From positions 186,001 through 250,000 of the forward strand of contig NZ_AXAL01000009.1 of assembly GCF_000472785.1 (NCBI RefSeq): a stretch of 64,000 nt of DNA. The letters are read 5' to 3'. Positions 49,705 to 58,801 of this stretch are shown piece by piece. The translations under genes were made by a program, and so were the position numbers. This stretch comes from Mesorhizobium loti CJ3sym (GTDB lineage Bacteria; Pseudomonadota; Alphaproteobacteria; Rhizobiales; Rhizobiaceae). Position 1 is the stretch's first letter; every line of letters begins with the position of its first letter. The notes below the pieces were generated by a model. That model searched no databases. It was given only the letters and a program-made list of their open reading frames with translations, and had not been told where the DNA came from.

Positions 49705-50637
49705 ATGGCCCGCCTGCTGCCCGGAACACGTGCGCTGAGGACCTTCGAGGCGGCGGCGCGGCACCTCAATTTCACCCGTGCCGCCGACGAGCTCGGGCTG
49801 ACGCCGGCCGCCGTCAGCCACCAGGTCAAGGAAATAGAGGACCAGCTCGACCTGGTGCTGTTCACGCGCACCAGCCGCACCATGCGGCTGACGGAAGCGG
49901 GAAACGTGTTGTTCGAGGCGTCGATCGACGCGCTCGACCTGCTCAACCGGGCGGTGTCCCGGGCTCGCAAGATGACGCGCGGCACGGCGCTGCTGAAGGT
50001 GACGCTCGACGCGCAGTTCGCGACAAAATGGCTGATGCGGCGCGTTGATGATTTCCGCCGTCAAAGGCCGGGCATCGAGTTGCGCTTCGACATCACCTAC
50101 GATGTCAGGGACTTCGAGCGCGACGACGTCGATATCGGTATCCGCTTCGGCACCGGCAAATATCCGGGGCTATGCGCGCACCGGCTGTTCGAAAACATCA
50201 TCATCCCGGTGTGCAGCCCCGCACTGCTCGCCTCAGGCCCGCCGCTCAATGAGCCGCGCGATCTGTTCCAGCACACGCTGGCGCATATCGAATGGTCGCG
50301 GCAAGGCGTCACCTGGCCGAACTGGAGCATGTGGATGCAGGCGGCCGGCGTCGACGATTTCGACGACAGCCGCACCCTCGTCTTCGGCTCCTCGACCGAT
50401 GCCACGCAGGCGGCACTCGACGGCAATGCGGTGGCGCTGGCCGACTTCGCCATGGTGGCCAACGACCTGTCGCAGGGACGTCTTGTCCGCCCCTTCCAGC
50501 TCGGCATCAAGGTCGCGCCGGAGTTCGCCTATTTCCTGGTCTATCCGCAAACCGTGAAGGACGACGCGCGCATCGTCGCATTTCGCGAATGGCTTCTTGA
50601 GGAAGCGGCAAAGACGCCCAGCACGGACAAGGCATAG
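49705..50637 (+). CDS. LysR-family regulator, GcvA-like
   Basis: A 310-residue regulator with an N-terminal winged helix (FTRAADELGLTPAAVSHQVKEIEDQL) and a substrate domain containing DDVDIGIRFGTGKYPG. The DIGIRFG and HRLFENIIIPVCSPALL segments are of the GcvA subgroup. The target and inducer are unknown, and no divergent target gene is next to it. Confidence 0.9.
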   Translation: MARLLPGTRALRTFEAAARHLNFTRAADELGLTPAAVSHQVKEIEDQLDLVLFTRTSRTMRLTEAGNVLFEASIDALDLLNRAVSRARKMTRGTALLKVTLDAQFATKWLMRRVDDFRRQRPGIELRFDITYDVRDFERDDVDIGIRFGTGKYPGLCAHRLFENIIIPVCSPALLASGPPLNEPRDLFQHTLAHIEWSRQGVTWPNWSMWMQAAGVDDFDDSRTLVFGSSTDATQAALDGNAVALADFAMVANDLSQGRLVRPFQLGIKVAPEFAYFLVYPQTVKDDARIVAFREWLLEEAAKTPSTDKA

Positions 50638-50665
50638 GCCGGTTCCGCCGCGCTCGGTCCTTGGT

Positions 50666-51403
50666 TCACGACCGGGCGTTGTGACCGAAGACCATCCTTG
50701 TGTACTTCTTCCACTTCCATTTCAGGCTCTTGTACAAACGCGGGTATCTTTTCGCGGAAATGGAGGTCTCAAACGCTCCGTTTTCGCTTCCCTGCTCGAC
50801 AATCGGCCGTTCGAACCACAGCATTTCAATGCCGAGCTTCTCATCCATCTGTTCGACCTGGTGGTCGATCGAGGTGTATATCTTGTTCTGATCGATCCAG
50901 GCGCAACGGGCTTCGGCGACCGGACGGGTGATGAGGTAGGAATCGGTGCATCTGGCATGGAGTGCCGGGTAGAGCCTTTGACCCTTGCGCAATTTCCAGC
51001 TCGGCGTGTAGTAGTTGCTGCCATTGCCGAGATAGATGACGGCCTTGCGCGTGGGGCTGCCGAGCTCGGTCAGCCCTTGCCGGAACTTGGCGACAAAGTC
51101 GCGGGCAAGGAAGACATCGTCCTCGAACACCAGGCAATAGGGCAGGTCGGTTTCGAGGAAATCGCGCCAGATGCCGACATGCTTCAGCGCCAGCGAAACG
51201 GCCGGTGGGTGGGTAAAGGCAGGGGCGACGAGCTCGTTGCGGATCTCCGGGGTGATATCCGGCCGATCCCAGTCCGTGTAAAAATAGACCGGCACGCCGC
51301 GCCGCTCGAACTCGCGGACGATGTGGCGGCGCCGGTCGTCGTAACCTTGCTTGACGTGACAGATCCGGGTGAACACCAGGTCGCGTGGAAATTCGTCTGC
51401 CAT
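50666..51403 (-). CDS. Family 25 glycosyltransferase-like protein
   Basis: A 245-residue protein. The sequence VSLALKHVGIWRDFLETDLPYCLVFEDDVFLARDF shows the ExDD-type metal motif, and the later YLGNGSNYYTP and TDSYLITRPVA fit GT25, the family of lipo-oligosaccharide galactosyltransferases. It ends in a basic region. ATG at 51403 is chosen over TTG 51409. No other polysaccharide gene is nearby. Confidence 0.82.
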   Translation of the reverse strand: MADEFPRDLVFTRICHVKQGYDDRRRHIVREFERRGVPVYFYTDWDRPDITPEIRNELVAPAFTHPPAVSLALKHVGIWRDFLETDLPYCLVFEDDVFLARDFVAKFRQGLTELGSPTRKAVIYLGNGSNYYTPSWKLRKGQRLYPALHARCTDSYLITRPVAEARCAWIDQNKIYTSIDHQVEQMDEKLGIEMLWFERPIVEQGSENGAFETSISAKRYPRLYKSLKWKWKKYTRMVFGHNARS

Positions 51404-51418
51404 CGTCAATGCACTGTC

Positions 51419-51835
51419 CTAGCTTGCCGTGGCGCCGAACCAGCCGATCACCGCGCCGATGATCAGCAAGACACCCAGCCAGTGGCCGCCGTCGATGAGG
51501 GTCAGGTCCCAGCCGAAATTCTCATAGCGATGGTTGACCGACAGGGTCGTGGCGACGAAACCCAGCCAAAGCACGAAGCCGAAAATCAAGCCTGCGAGCC
51601 ATGTCGGTTCGCCACCGGTCATCGCGCCGACGACCAGGGCCATGATGTAGGCCATGACCAGTTCAGCGATGAAGCTGATGATAAAGGGTAAAGGCGATTT
51701 CTTCATGGTCGTGGCATCGAGCCTGGCTGCCTTCAGCCACGGCTTGCTCAACGCCATGTACCATGCGGCGCCGAACAGCCAGGCCACGACAGCGGCGACG
51801 ATCACCGCCAGCCAGTTCACTGCTGAAAAATCCAT
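51419..51835 (-). CDS. DUF1761 membrane protein
   Basis: A 138-residue protein with four hydrophobic helices. WLAVIVAAVVAWLFGAAWYMALSKPWLKA and HRYENFGWDLTLIDGGHWLG match the DUF1761 pattern. Function unknown. It lies 15 bp upstream of the glycosyltransferase gene (minus direction), so they may share a transcript. Confidence 0.88.
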   Translation of the reverse strand: MDFSAVNWLAVIVAAVVAWLFGAAWYMALSKPWLKAARLDATTMKKSPLPFIISFIAELVMAYIMALVVGAMTGGEPTWLAGLIFGFVLWLGFVATTLSVNHRYENFGWDLTLIDGGHWLGVLLIIGAVIGWFGATAS

Positions 51836-51904
51836 GAGCTTCCCCCTCCAGACACAGGCCGAGCACCCTGCATGTGCCTTGTATCGAGCGCTTCGGCGAT
51901 GGCG

Positions 51905-52561
51905 TCAAGCAAACCGCCAGACAGTGGTGCGCTTGACCAACGCGTCCTCCAATGCCCGGGTGACGGCGACTTCATAGACGGCAAGCGGTTCCAGCCCGGC
52001 CGTTGGCATGTATGACCGACCGGGATCGCCAACGAAGATTTCGGCGCCGCGTGCCTTGAGTGTCGCGAACCATGGCATCAAGAGATCGGCGAAGGATTTG
52101 TCGTAGAAAACGTCGCCGGCCAGGATCACGTCCCAGCCTGCATCGGTGCCGATGCAGTCGGTACCGAGGAATTTGATCTGGACGTCATTGGCCTCGCCGT
52201 TGAGGCGGATCGCGGTGGCGCAGAACGGATCGATGTCGGCGGCGATCACCTCAACGGCGCCCGCCTTGGCTGCGGCGATGCCGACGAGGCCGGAGCCCGA
52301 GGCGAAGTCGAGCACGCGCTTGCTTCGCACCTTGTCGGGATTGTCGAGGACATAGCGGGCGAGGCCCTGGCCGCCGGCCCAGGCAAAGGCCCAGAAGGGC
52401 GGTGGCAGGCCGATCTCGACCAGTTCGTCCTCGGTTCGCTGCCAAAGATCGTGCGCTTCATCGGCGAGATGAAGCTGGATTTCTGGCACATGCGGCGGCG
52501 CTATCAGCGCCGTGTTGTCGAGAATGAATTTTTGTGCGCTGTTTGGCGTAAGGACCGTCAC
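51905..52561 (-). CDS. Methyltransferase, ETF-beta lysine methyltransferase-like
   Basis: A 218-residue Rossmann methyltransferase with motif I LDFASGSGLVGIAAAKAGA, the acidic AADIDPF, and the post-II motif VILAGDVFYDKSFA. The D-V-F/Y-Y post-motif is typical of protein lysine methyltransferases of the METTL20/ETFB-KMT group, and Rhizobiales have such an enzyme. The start is GTG at 52561, overlapping the EVE stop as GTGA. Substrate assignment is moderate. Confidence 0.8.
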   Translation of the reverse strand: MTVLTPNSAQKFILDNTALIAPPHVPEIQLHLADEAHDLWQRTEDELVEIGLPPPFWAFAWAGGQGLARYVLDNPDKVRSKRVLDFASGSGLVGIAAAKAGAVEVIAADIDPFCATAIRLNGEANDVQIKFLGTDCIGTDAGWDVILAGDVFYDKSFADLLMPWFATLKARGAEIFVGDPGRSYMPTAGLEPLAVYEVAVTRALEDALVKRTTVWRFA

Positions 52562-52983
52562 GGAGCAGGTATCAGGCCGCCCATGCGGCAGACTTCCTTC
52601 CATTCGGCCGGGGTCACCGGCTGCACGGAGAGCCGCCCGAGCCGCACCAGTGCCATCTCGGCAAGCTCGGGATTGGCCTTGACCTGTTCCAGCGTCGGCG
52701 GGTTCGGCATGTCCTTGACGGCACGGATGTCGACGCATTCCCAGCGCGGGTCGTCCGATGTGGTGTCGGGATGGGCGAGCGCGCAGACCTCGGCGATGCC
52801 GACCACGTTCAGCCCCTCATTGGAGTGGTAGAAGAAGCCGAGATCGCCGATCTGCATGGCCTTCATGTTGTTGCGGGCGGCGTAATTGCGCACGCCGTCC
52901 CATTGCGTGCCAGCCTTGCCTTTGGCCTTCAGCATCTCGAAGGAGAACTTGAACGGCTCCGATTTGAACAGCCAGTGGTTCAT
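52558..52983 (-). CDS. EVE-domain protein
   Basis: A 141-residue PUA-like EVE protein. WLFKSEPFKFSFE, TQWDGVRNYAARNNMKAMQIGDLGFFYHS and VVGIAEV are the family signatures, with the aromatic cage for a modified base. Members bind modified nucleic acids, and their role outside defence systems is unclear. It is coupled to the methyltransferase gene by GTGA. Confidence 0.92.
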   Translation of the reverse strand: MNHWLFKSEPFKFSFEMLKAKGKAGTQWDGVRNYAARNNMKAMQIGDLGFFYHSNEGLNVVGIAEVCALAHPDTTSDDPRWECVDIRAVKDMPNPPTLEQVKANPELAEMALVRLGRLSVQPVTPAEWKEVCRMGGLIPAP

Positions 52984-53023
52984 TTTTTCTCCTCCTCGCG
53001 GGCCAATTGCGGACTACCGGAAA

Positions 53024-53320
53024 TTAACTAGCCGCCGGCTTGTTGAACGTCCAGTTCCACTGGCGGATTTCGACGCTTTCGAACAGCCCGGCCTTGGCGT
53101 AGGGGTCGGCGGCCGACAGGGCTTGTGCCGCCGCAAGGTCCGGCGCCTCGACGACCACGAGGCTGCCATTCGGCTTGCCTTCGGCATCGAGGAACGGGCC
53201 GGCAAAGGCCAGTTTCTTCTCCGCATTCAGCCCTTCGAGAAAAGCAACATGCACCGGCCGCGTGTCGATGCGCACCTGCAGGCTTCCGGGCTTGTCCTTG
53301 CAAACAAAAGCAAACAGCAT
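53024..53320 (-). CDS. YciI family protein
   Basis: A 98-residue ferredoxin-like protein starting LFAFVCKDKPGSLQVR, with HVAFLEGLNAEKKLAFAGPF and SAADPYAKAGLF, matching YciI proteins. Predicted catalytic His in HVAFLEG and Asp in ADPY. The reaction is unknown. It is in line with gpsA, 32 bp downstream. Confidence 0.88.
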   Translation of the reverse strand: MLFAFVCKDKPGSLQVRIDTRPVHVAFLEGLNAEKKLAFAGPFLDAEGKPNGSLVVVEAPDLAAAQALSAADPYAKAGLFESVEIRQWNWTFNKPAAS

Positions 53321-53352
53321 GGTCTTTCTCCTGGTCGTTGGATCAAAAGGGA

Positions 53353-54369
53353 TCAGTCATTGGTTTCGGTCTTCAGCGGCCGGGTCATCAGGGCCGTCAC
53401 AGCCTGGCGGATGGTGATGGTGCCATCCAGTATGGCCGCCACGGCGGCGATGATCGGCGCGTCGATGTTGCGTTCGGTGGCTATGCGGGCGGCGATGGCC
53501 GCTGTCGGCACACCCTCGGCCAGCGGCAAGCCAGCGAGCGGTCTACCCTGACCGAGTGCCAGCCCATAGGCAAAGTTGCGTGATTGCGCCGACGAACAGG
53601 TCAGCAGCAGGTCGCCAAGGCCGGAAAGCCCCATCAGTGTTTCGGGCCTGGCGCCGAAGGCGGCGCCGATACGGCGCAGTTCGACGAAGCCGCGGGTGAC
53701 CATGGCGGCCTGGGCGCTGGCGCCGAGCCCGGCTCCGGTGACAGCACCCGCGGCGATGGCAAAGACATTCTTCAAAGCGCCGCCAATCTCGACGCCGATC
53801 AGGTCGTCGCTGGAATAGCAGCGCAGGTTTTCGGCGGAAAAGCGGGCGGCAAGATCGGCGGCAAGCGCCTCGTCGCCGGCGGCGACCACCACCGCTGTCG
53901 GCAGGCCGCGGGCAACGTCGGTGGCGAAGCTCGGGCCGGACAGTGCGGCGACCGGATTTCCCGGCAGGATTTCCTCGACAATTGCCGACAGCAAGGCGCC
54001 GGTGTCGCGCTCGATTCCCTTGGCGCAGAGAACAAGCGGGATATCTGAAGGCATATGGTCCTTCGCGGCCGCCAGCGTCGCCCGCAGCGATTGCGCCGGG
54101 GTTACCGCCAGCACGCAGTCGGCCCCGGCGAGCGCTGCCTTGATGTCTGATGTCGCCTCGATGCCGGCCGCAATCGCAATGCCGGGCAAGTAGCGCGGGT
54201 TCTGGCCCTGGCCGATCGCGGCGACGGTTTCCGGGTCGCGCGCGAACAAGCGCACCGCATGGCCGGCGCGCAGCATGGCCAGCGCCAGCGCTGTACCCCA
54301 CGCGCCGCCGCCGAGTACTGTGACGCGCCAGGCTTTTTGACCCGGCAGGTTCGCGGCTTCACCAGTCAT
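53353..54369 (-). CDS. gpsA: Glycerol-3-phosphate dehydrogenase [NAD(P)+]
   Basis: Reduces dihydroxyacetone phosphate to glycerol-3-phosphate for phospholipids. The 338 residues show [20 protein letters not shown] as the Rossmann motif, [12 protein letters not shown] and the catalytic Lys in [16 protein letters not shown]. Its start overlaps the tsaD stop by ATGA, the usual order in Rhizobiales. Confidence 0.96.
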   Translation of the reverse strand: MTGEAANLPGQKAWRVTVLGGGAWGTALALAMLRAGHAVRLFARDPETVAAIGQGQNPRYLPGIAIAAGIEATSDIKAALAGADCVLAVTPAQSLRATLAAAKDHMPSDIPLVLCAKGIERDTGALLSAIVEEILPGNPVAALSGPSFATDVARGLPTAVVVAAGDEALAADLAARFSAENLRCYSSDDLIGVEIGGALKNVFAIAAGAVTGAGLGASAQAAMVTRGFVELRRIGAAFGARPETLMGLSGLGDLLLTCSSAQSRNFAYGLALGQGRPLAGLPLAEGVPTAAIAARIATERNIDAPIIAAVAAILDGTITIRQAVTALMTRPLKTETND

Positions 54370-55454
54370 GCCTTGGCTCCGCGTCGGCCGGAACCGATCA
54401 TCGGTGTGGATATGCTATCCAGCGGCCAGCGCGAGCGCGGCACGAAATCGAAGCCGTTCTCCTGCGCCATGCCTTCGCGCAGGCGTTCGATGCCGGCCCA
54501 TGCGATCATCGCCGCATTGTCGGTGCACAGTTTCAGCGGCGGCGCGACGAAGATGAAGCCGGCGTCAGCGCAGAGCCGCTCCAGCGTTGCCTTGATGGTT
54601 CGGTTGGCGGCGACGCCGCCGGCGACGACCAGCGCGGGCTTCTTCGTGCCAGGAAATGTTTGGCTGAATCGTGTCAGTGCGCGGGAAACGCGGTCGGCCA
54701 GCGCATCGGCGACCGCCGCCTGGAACGAGGCGCAGATGTCGGCGACGTCCTGGTCGCTCAGCGGCGCGATCGCCGTCGCCGCCTGGCGTACGGCCGTCTT
54801 CAAGCCGGAGAAGGAGAAGTCGGGCTGCGCCGAGCCCTTCATCGGGCGCGGGAAGGCGAAGCGCGCGGCGTCGCCTGATACCGCTGCCTTCTCGACATTC
54901 GGCCCGCCGGGATAGGGCAGGCCGAGCATCTTGGCCGTCTTGTCGAAGGCCTCGCCGAGCGCGTCGTCGATGGTGGTGGCCCAGCGCTGATAGTCACCGA
55001 CGCCGCGCACCGCCAGGATCTGCGTGTGGCCGCCGGAGACCAGCAGCAGCAGATAGGGGAATTCGAGCCGGTCGGTCAGCCGGGCGGTCAAGGCATGGCC
55101 TTCGAGGTGGTTGATGGCGATCAGAGGCTTGTTCGCCGCTGCGGCGATCGCCTTGGCCGTCATCAGCCCGACGATCAGCCCGCCGACCAGGCCGGGGCCG
55201 GCAGTGGCGGCGATCGCATCGATATCGGCAAGTCCAATGCCCGAATCGGCAAGTGCCGCCTCGATAATGCCGTCCAGCGCCTCGACATGGGCACGGGCGG
55301 CGATCTCCGGCACGACACCGCCGAAGGCGGCATGCTCCTCGATCTGGCTGAGCACGACGTTGGACAGGATTTTCGGCGCGGCATTGCCTTCCAGCGCCAC
55401 GACGCTGGCAGCGGTCTCGTCACAACTCGTCTCGATGCCCAGAACGCGGATCAA
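54366..55454 (-). CDS. tsaD: tRNA N6-threonylcarbamoyltransferase TsaD
   Basis: Adds threonylcarbamoyl to A37 of ANN-decoding tRNAs. The 362 residues carry the ASKHA fold: [13 protein letters not shown] at the start, INHLEGH with the metal-binding histidines, and LVSGGHTQI. It is divergent from hemC, sharing a 99-bp intergenic region. Confidence 0.97.
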   Translation of the reverse strand: MIRVLGIETSCDETAASVVALEGNAAPKILSNVVLSQIEEHAAFGGVVPEIAARAHVEALDGIIEAALADSGIGLADIDAIAATAGPGLVGGLIVGLMTAKAIAAAANKPLIAINHLEGHALTARLTDRLEFPYLLLLVSGGHTQILAVRGVGDYQRWATTIDDALGEAFDKTAKMLGLPYPGGPNVEKAAVSGDAARFAFPRPMKGSAQPDFSFSGLKTAVRQAATAIAPLSDQDVADICASFQAAVADALADRVSRALTRFSQTFPGTKKPALVVAGGVAANRTIKATLERLCADAGFIFVAPPLKLCTDNAAMIAWAGIERLREGMAQENGFDFVPRSRWPLDSISTPMIGSGRRGAKA

Positions 55455-55553
55455 TTCGTCGCTATTCCCGAAGATTGTATCGTGAAGCTTTCCCCTTTAG
55501 GAGAAAGCCCGAAAGGCCTCGCTTGCTCGGGGGGTTATCACGGACCGCGCGCC

Positions 55554-56480
55554 ATGCAAACAACCTTGAAAATCGGAACACGCGGCAGCCCGCTGGCGCT
55601 GGCCCAGGCACATGAAACGCAGGCGCGGCTGATGGCCGCGCATGGCATGCCGGCGGAGGCGTTCGAGGTGGTCGTCATATCGACCAGCGGCGACCGCATC
55701 CAGGACCGGCCGCTGTCAGAGGCCGGCGGCAAGGGCCTGTTCACCAAGGAAATCGAGGAAGCCCTGCTGGCCGGCGCGATCGACATCGCCGTGCATTCGT
55801 CGAAGGACATGCCGACGCAATTGCCTGATGGCCTTGAGCTCTCCGCCTTTCTGCCGCGCGAGGATGCGCGCGACGCCTTTGTCGGCAAGGCGGCGAAGAC
55901 CATCGCCGAACTGCCGCGCGGGGCCAAGGTCGGCTCGTCGTCGCTCAGGCGGCAGGCGCTGATCCGCCGCATGCGGCCGGATCTCGACGTGGTGATGTTC
56001 CGCGGCAATGTGCAGACGCGGTTGCGTAAGCTGGACGAAGGGGTCGCCGCCGGCACCATCCTCGCCTATGCCGGGTTGAAGCGGCTCGGGCTCGAACATG
56101 TCGCCACCGATTTGATGCCGCTCGACATCTTTCCGCCCGCACCGGGCCAGGGCGCGATCGGCATCGAGACCCGCATCGGCGATCGCGCTGTCGAGAAGAT
56201 GCTGGTCGCCATCCACGATGTGCCGACCGGGCAGGCGCTGGCTTGCGAGCGGGCCTTCCTGGCGGCGCTCGACGGCTCCTGCCGCACGCCGATCGCCGGC
56301 TACGCGGCGATCGACGCGGGAAAGCTCTCTTTTGCCGGCCTGATCATTTCGCCCGACGGCACGCAGTCGCATACGATCGAACTGCAAGGGCCAGCGCAGG
56401 ATGCCGCCCGTATCGGCGACGAGGCTGCACGGACCGTTCGCGCCAGGGCTGGCGAAAAATTCTTCGACGGCTGGCTCTGA
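55554..56480 (+). CDS. hemC: Porphobilinogen deaminase
   Basis: Builds hydroxymethylbilane from four porphobilinogens. The 308 residues start [16 protein letters not shown], contain [15 protein letters not shown] with the catalytic Asp, and [11 protein letters not shown] with the cysteine that holds the dipyrromethane cofactor. ATG at 55554 precedes the standard N-terminus. hemD starts 2 bp after its stop. Confidence 0.97.
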   Translation: MQTTLKIGTRGSPLALAQAHETQARLMAAHGMPAEAFEVVVISTSGDRIQDRPLSEAGGKGLFTKEIEEALLAGAIDIAVHSSKDMPTQLPDGLELSAFLPREDARDAFVGKAAKTIAELPRGAKVGSSSLRRQALIRRMRPDLDVVMFRGNVQTRLRKLDEGVAAGTILAYAGLKRLGLEHVATDLMPLDIFPPAPGQGAIGIETRIGDRAVEKMLVAIHDVPTGQALACERAFLAALDGSCRTPIAGYAAIDAGKLSFAGLIISPDGTQSHTIELQGPAQDAARIGDEAARTVRARAGEKFFDGWL

Positions 56481-56482
56481 AC

Positions 56483-57199
56483 ATGCTTCGCGTCCTGGTG
56501 ACCAGACCGGAGCCAGGCGCATCGCGCACGGCGCGGCGGCTTCAGGACATGGGGTTCCAGCCGGTTGTTCTGCCGCTGACCGAAACGGTGGTTTTGCCTG
56601 CCGGTGCCGGGTTGATCCCTGGCGACGCCATCGCTGTTGCCGTCACCAGCGCCAATGCCGTGCGCCATGCCCCAAAGGCGGTCATCGCCGCGCTTGCTGC
56701 TCTGCCTTGCCATGCCGTGGGGACCAGGACCACTGAGGCGGCACGCAAGATGGGCTTCTTGTCGGTCATTGAAGGCTCCGGCGACGCCGAGGCGCTGGCC
56801 GACAGCATTGCGTTGGCATTTCCCGGCAAGGCAATCGTCTATCTCTGCGGGCGCGTGCGGTTTCCGGTGTTTGAGCAGAGGCTGGAAGCGGCAGGGGTCC
56901 TGGTCCGCGCCGTGGAGACGTATGACACGCTTCCGGTGCGGTATTCGGACGAGACCATTCTTGCGCTTCTGTCTGGTCAAGCGGTCGATGCGGCGTTGCT
57001 CTATTCGGCCAAGGCGGCTGCCGCGATGCAGGCCCTGGCCAAACGGCCGGCTCTGCAAGGCCTCTTTGAAAAGACTTTGTTTTTCGCGCTTTCCGCGCGC
57101 ATCGCCGCTGCCTTCGACGACAGCGCCGGCCAAGCAATCCGTATTGCGGCGCAGCCCGACGAGGAGGCGCTGCTGGCGCTTTTGCGGCCGCCCCGCTGA
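56483..57199 (+). CDS. hemD: Uroporphyrinogen-III synthase
   Basis: Closes hydroxymethylbilane to uroporphyrinogen III. The 238 residues start LRVLVTRPEPGASRTARRL and contain SANAVRH, VGTRTTEAARKMG and YSAKAAAAM, the conserved positions of this very divergent family. Its place directly after hemC supports the call. Confidence 0.92.
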   Translation: MLRVLVTRPEPGASRTARRLQDMGFQPVVLPLTETVVLPAGAGLIPGDAIAVAVTSANAVRHAPKAVIAALAALPCHAVGTRTTEAARKMGFLSVIEGSGDAEALADSIALAFPGKAIVYLCGRVRFPVFEQRLEAAGVLVRAVETYDTLPVRYSDETILALLSGQAVDAALLYSAKAAAAMQALAKRPALQGLFEKTLFFALSARIAAAFDDSAGQAIRIAAQPDEEALLALLRPPR

Positions 57200-57309
57200 C
57201 CCGCGTCATCACACCGCCCCTTTTCACCGCTTGGTGATGTGCTAGACCCTTTCTGAACCATCATGCGCCGCCAGGCGTTGAGACGAAGCGAATTTTGCGG
57301 AGCCCCGGC

Positions 57310-58791
57310 ATGGTCAAGACGCCGAAGATGCGACACTCGAAAAGCCGCCGCGAGCCGGTGACCATCGATCTCGAACCGGGCGCCGTCTCCCGCATCGTTG
57401 ACGAGGATGCCGCGAAGTCGCCGGCGGCAACCGAAGAAGCCCAGGTGGAGGATGCGGACGCACCTCAAGCCGAGGTTCCCGAAGAGCCGGTGCATGCGGA
57501 CCAGGTCGATCTCGAACCCTGGGAGCATTCCGATGCCGCGACCGCCCGGTCGGCCGAGGCGGAAACGCCGGCAGAGGCTGAGGCCAAAGCCGCTGAGCCG
57601 GAGCTGCCCTATCCCGGTTCGGATGCACCTCCCAACCGCGCCAGGGCTTCCGACTACAATTTCGAGGATGCGTCGGCGAAGCGTGCCGACGACAGCAAGG
57701 CGAAAACCGAGACACGGGGCGAAACCATGGCGCCGACACCTCCTCCATCAAAGCGTGGCGGTATCAACGGCATCGCCGCCGGCATCATTGGCGGTGTCAT
57801 CGCGCTGGTCGGCGCAGGCGGCCTGCAGTTTGCCGGCCTGCTCGGCGCACCGGGTTCCGGCACTGGTGTCTCGCTCGACGGCGTCAACGGCGAGATCGTT
57901 TCGCTGAAAAGCGAAATCGCCGGGCTGAAGGAAACCGGCGGCAGCAGCGATGCGACGGCCAAGCTGGTCGGGCTTTCCTCGGGCCTGGAGCAGGTAAAGG
58001 CCGACGTAGCCGCGTTGAAATCGGCGATCGAATCCGGCGGCGCGGGCGACAATGCCGAGGTCGCCGCGCTGGGCGACAAGGTGAAGCAGATCGAAACCGC
58101 GGTCGCCGCCCTTGGCAAGGCCGGCGGCACGGCGCCGGTCGATCTCGGCCCGCTGAACGAAAAGCTGGCTGACCTCGATGCGTTGGTGAAATCAACGGGC
58201 GAGGCGGCGAAGGCGCAGGATGGCCGGCTCACCGCGCTGGAACAGTCGGTGTCGCAGCTCTCCGGCAAGGTCGAGGCCGCGGCCGGACAGCCGAAGATCG
58301 CGCTCGCCATCGCTGCGTCGGCCTTGAAGTCGGCGCTCGAACGCGGCGCGCCGTTCTCGGCCGAACTCGATACGCTGGCCGCGATTTCACCCAACGCGCC
58401 TGAGCTTGCGACCTTGCGCCCCTATGCCGAAAAGGGTGTGCCCACCCGTACCGAGATCGCCGCGCAGATGGATGCCGCCGCAAATGCCATGGTCGCGGCC
58501 GCAACGCCGGTCGATCAGAATGCCGGCTTCCTACAGAACCTGATGTCGAGCGCCGAATCGCTGGTCAAGGTCCGGCCGATCGGCGCCGTCGAAGGCGCTG
58601 GTGCGCCGGAAACCGTGGCGCGCATGGAGGTGGCGGTCACCCAGGGCGACTATGCCAAGGCGCTCAACGAATACAATTCGCTGCCGGAGGCCGTGAAGGC
58701 TGCAGGGGCTGATTTTGCCGGCAAACTGAAGGCGCGCATCGAAGTCGAAACCCAGGTCGACGCGCTGATCTCCGGCGCGATGAAGGCATGA
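57310..58791 (+). CDS. Alphaproteobacterial Mic60 (mitofilin) homologue
   Basis: A 493-residue inner-membrane protein: a disordered acidic N-terminus (to about 150), one membrane helix (INGIAAGIIGGVIALVGAGGLQFAGLL), a coiled-coil region (VNGEIVSLKSEIAGLKET onward), and a C-terminal mitofilin domain (TVARMEVAVTQGDYAKALNEY). Mic60 forms intracytoplasmic membranes and crista junctions. The location between hemD and a HemY-like gene is the known alphaproteobacterial context. ATG at 57310 is chosen; 57295 is upstream. Confidence 0.82.
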   Translation: MVKTPKMRHSKSRREPVTIDLEPGAVSRIVDEDAAKSPAATEEAQVEDADAPQAEVPEEPVHADQVDLEPWEHSDAATARSAEAETPAEAEAKAAEPELPYPGSDAPPNRARASDYNFEDASAKRADDSKAKTETRGETMAPTPPPSKRGGINGIAAGIIGGVIALVGAGGLQFAGLLGAPGSGTGVSLDGVNGEIVSLKSEIAGLKETGGSSDATAKLVGLSSGLEQVKADVAALKSAIESGGAGDNAEVAALGDKVKQIETAVAALGKAGGTAPVDLGPLNEKLADLDALVKSTGEAAKAQDGRLTALEQSVSQLSGKVEAAAGQPKIALAIAASALKSALERGAPFSAELDTLAAISPNAPELATLRPYAEKGVPTRTEIAAQMDAAANAMVAAATPVDQNAGFLQNLMSSAESLVKVRPIGAVEGAGAPETVARMEVAVTQGDYAKALNEYNSLPEAVKAAGADFAGKLKARIEVETQVDALISGAMKA

Positions 58792-58801
58792 GGGCCACAT
58801 T

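Noticed and set aside
55026..55553. A longer HemC start upstream of 55554
   Set aside because: The extra 176 residues run antisense to tsaD and have no relation to HemC.
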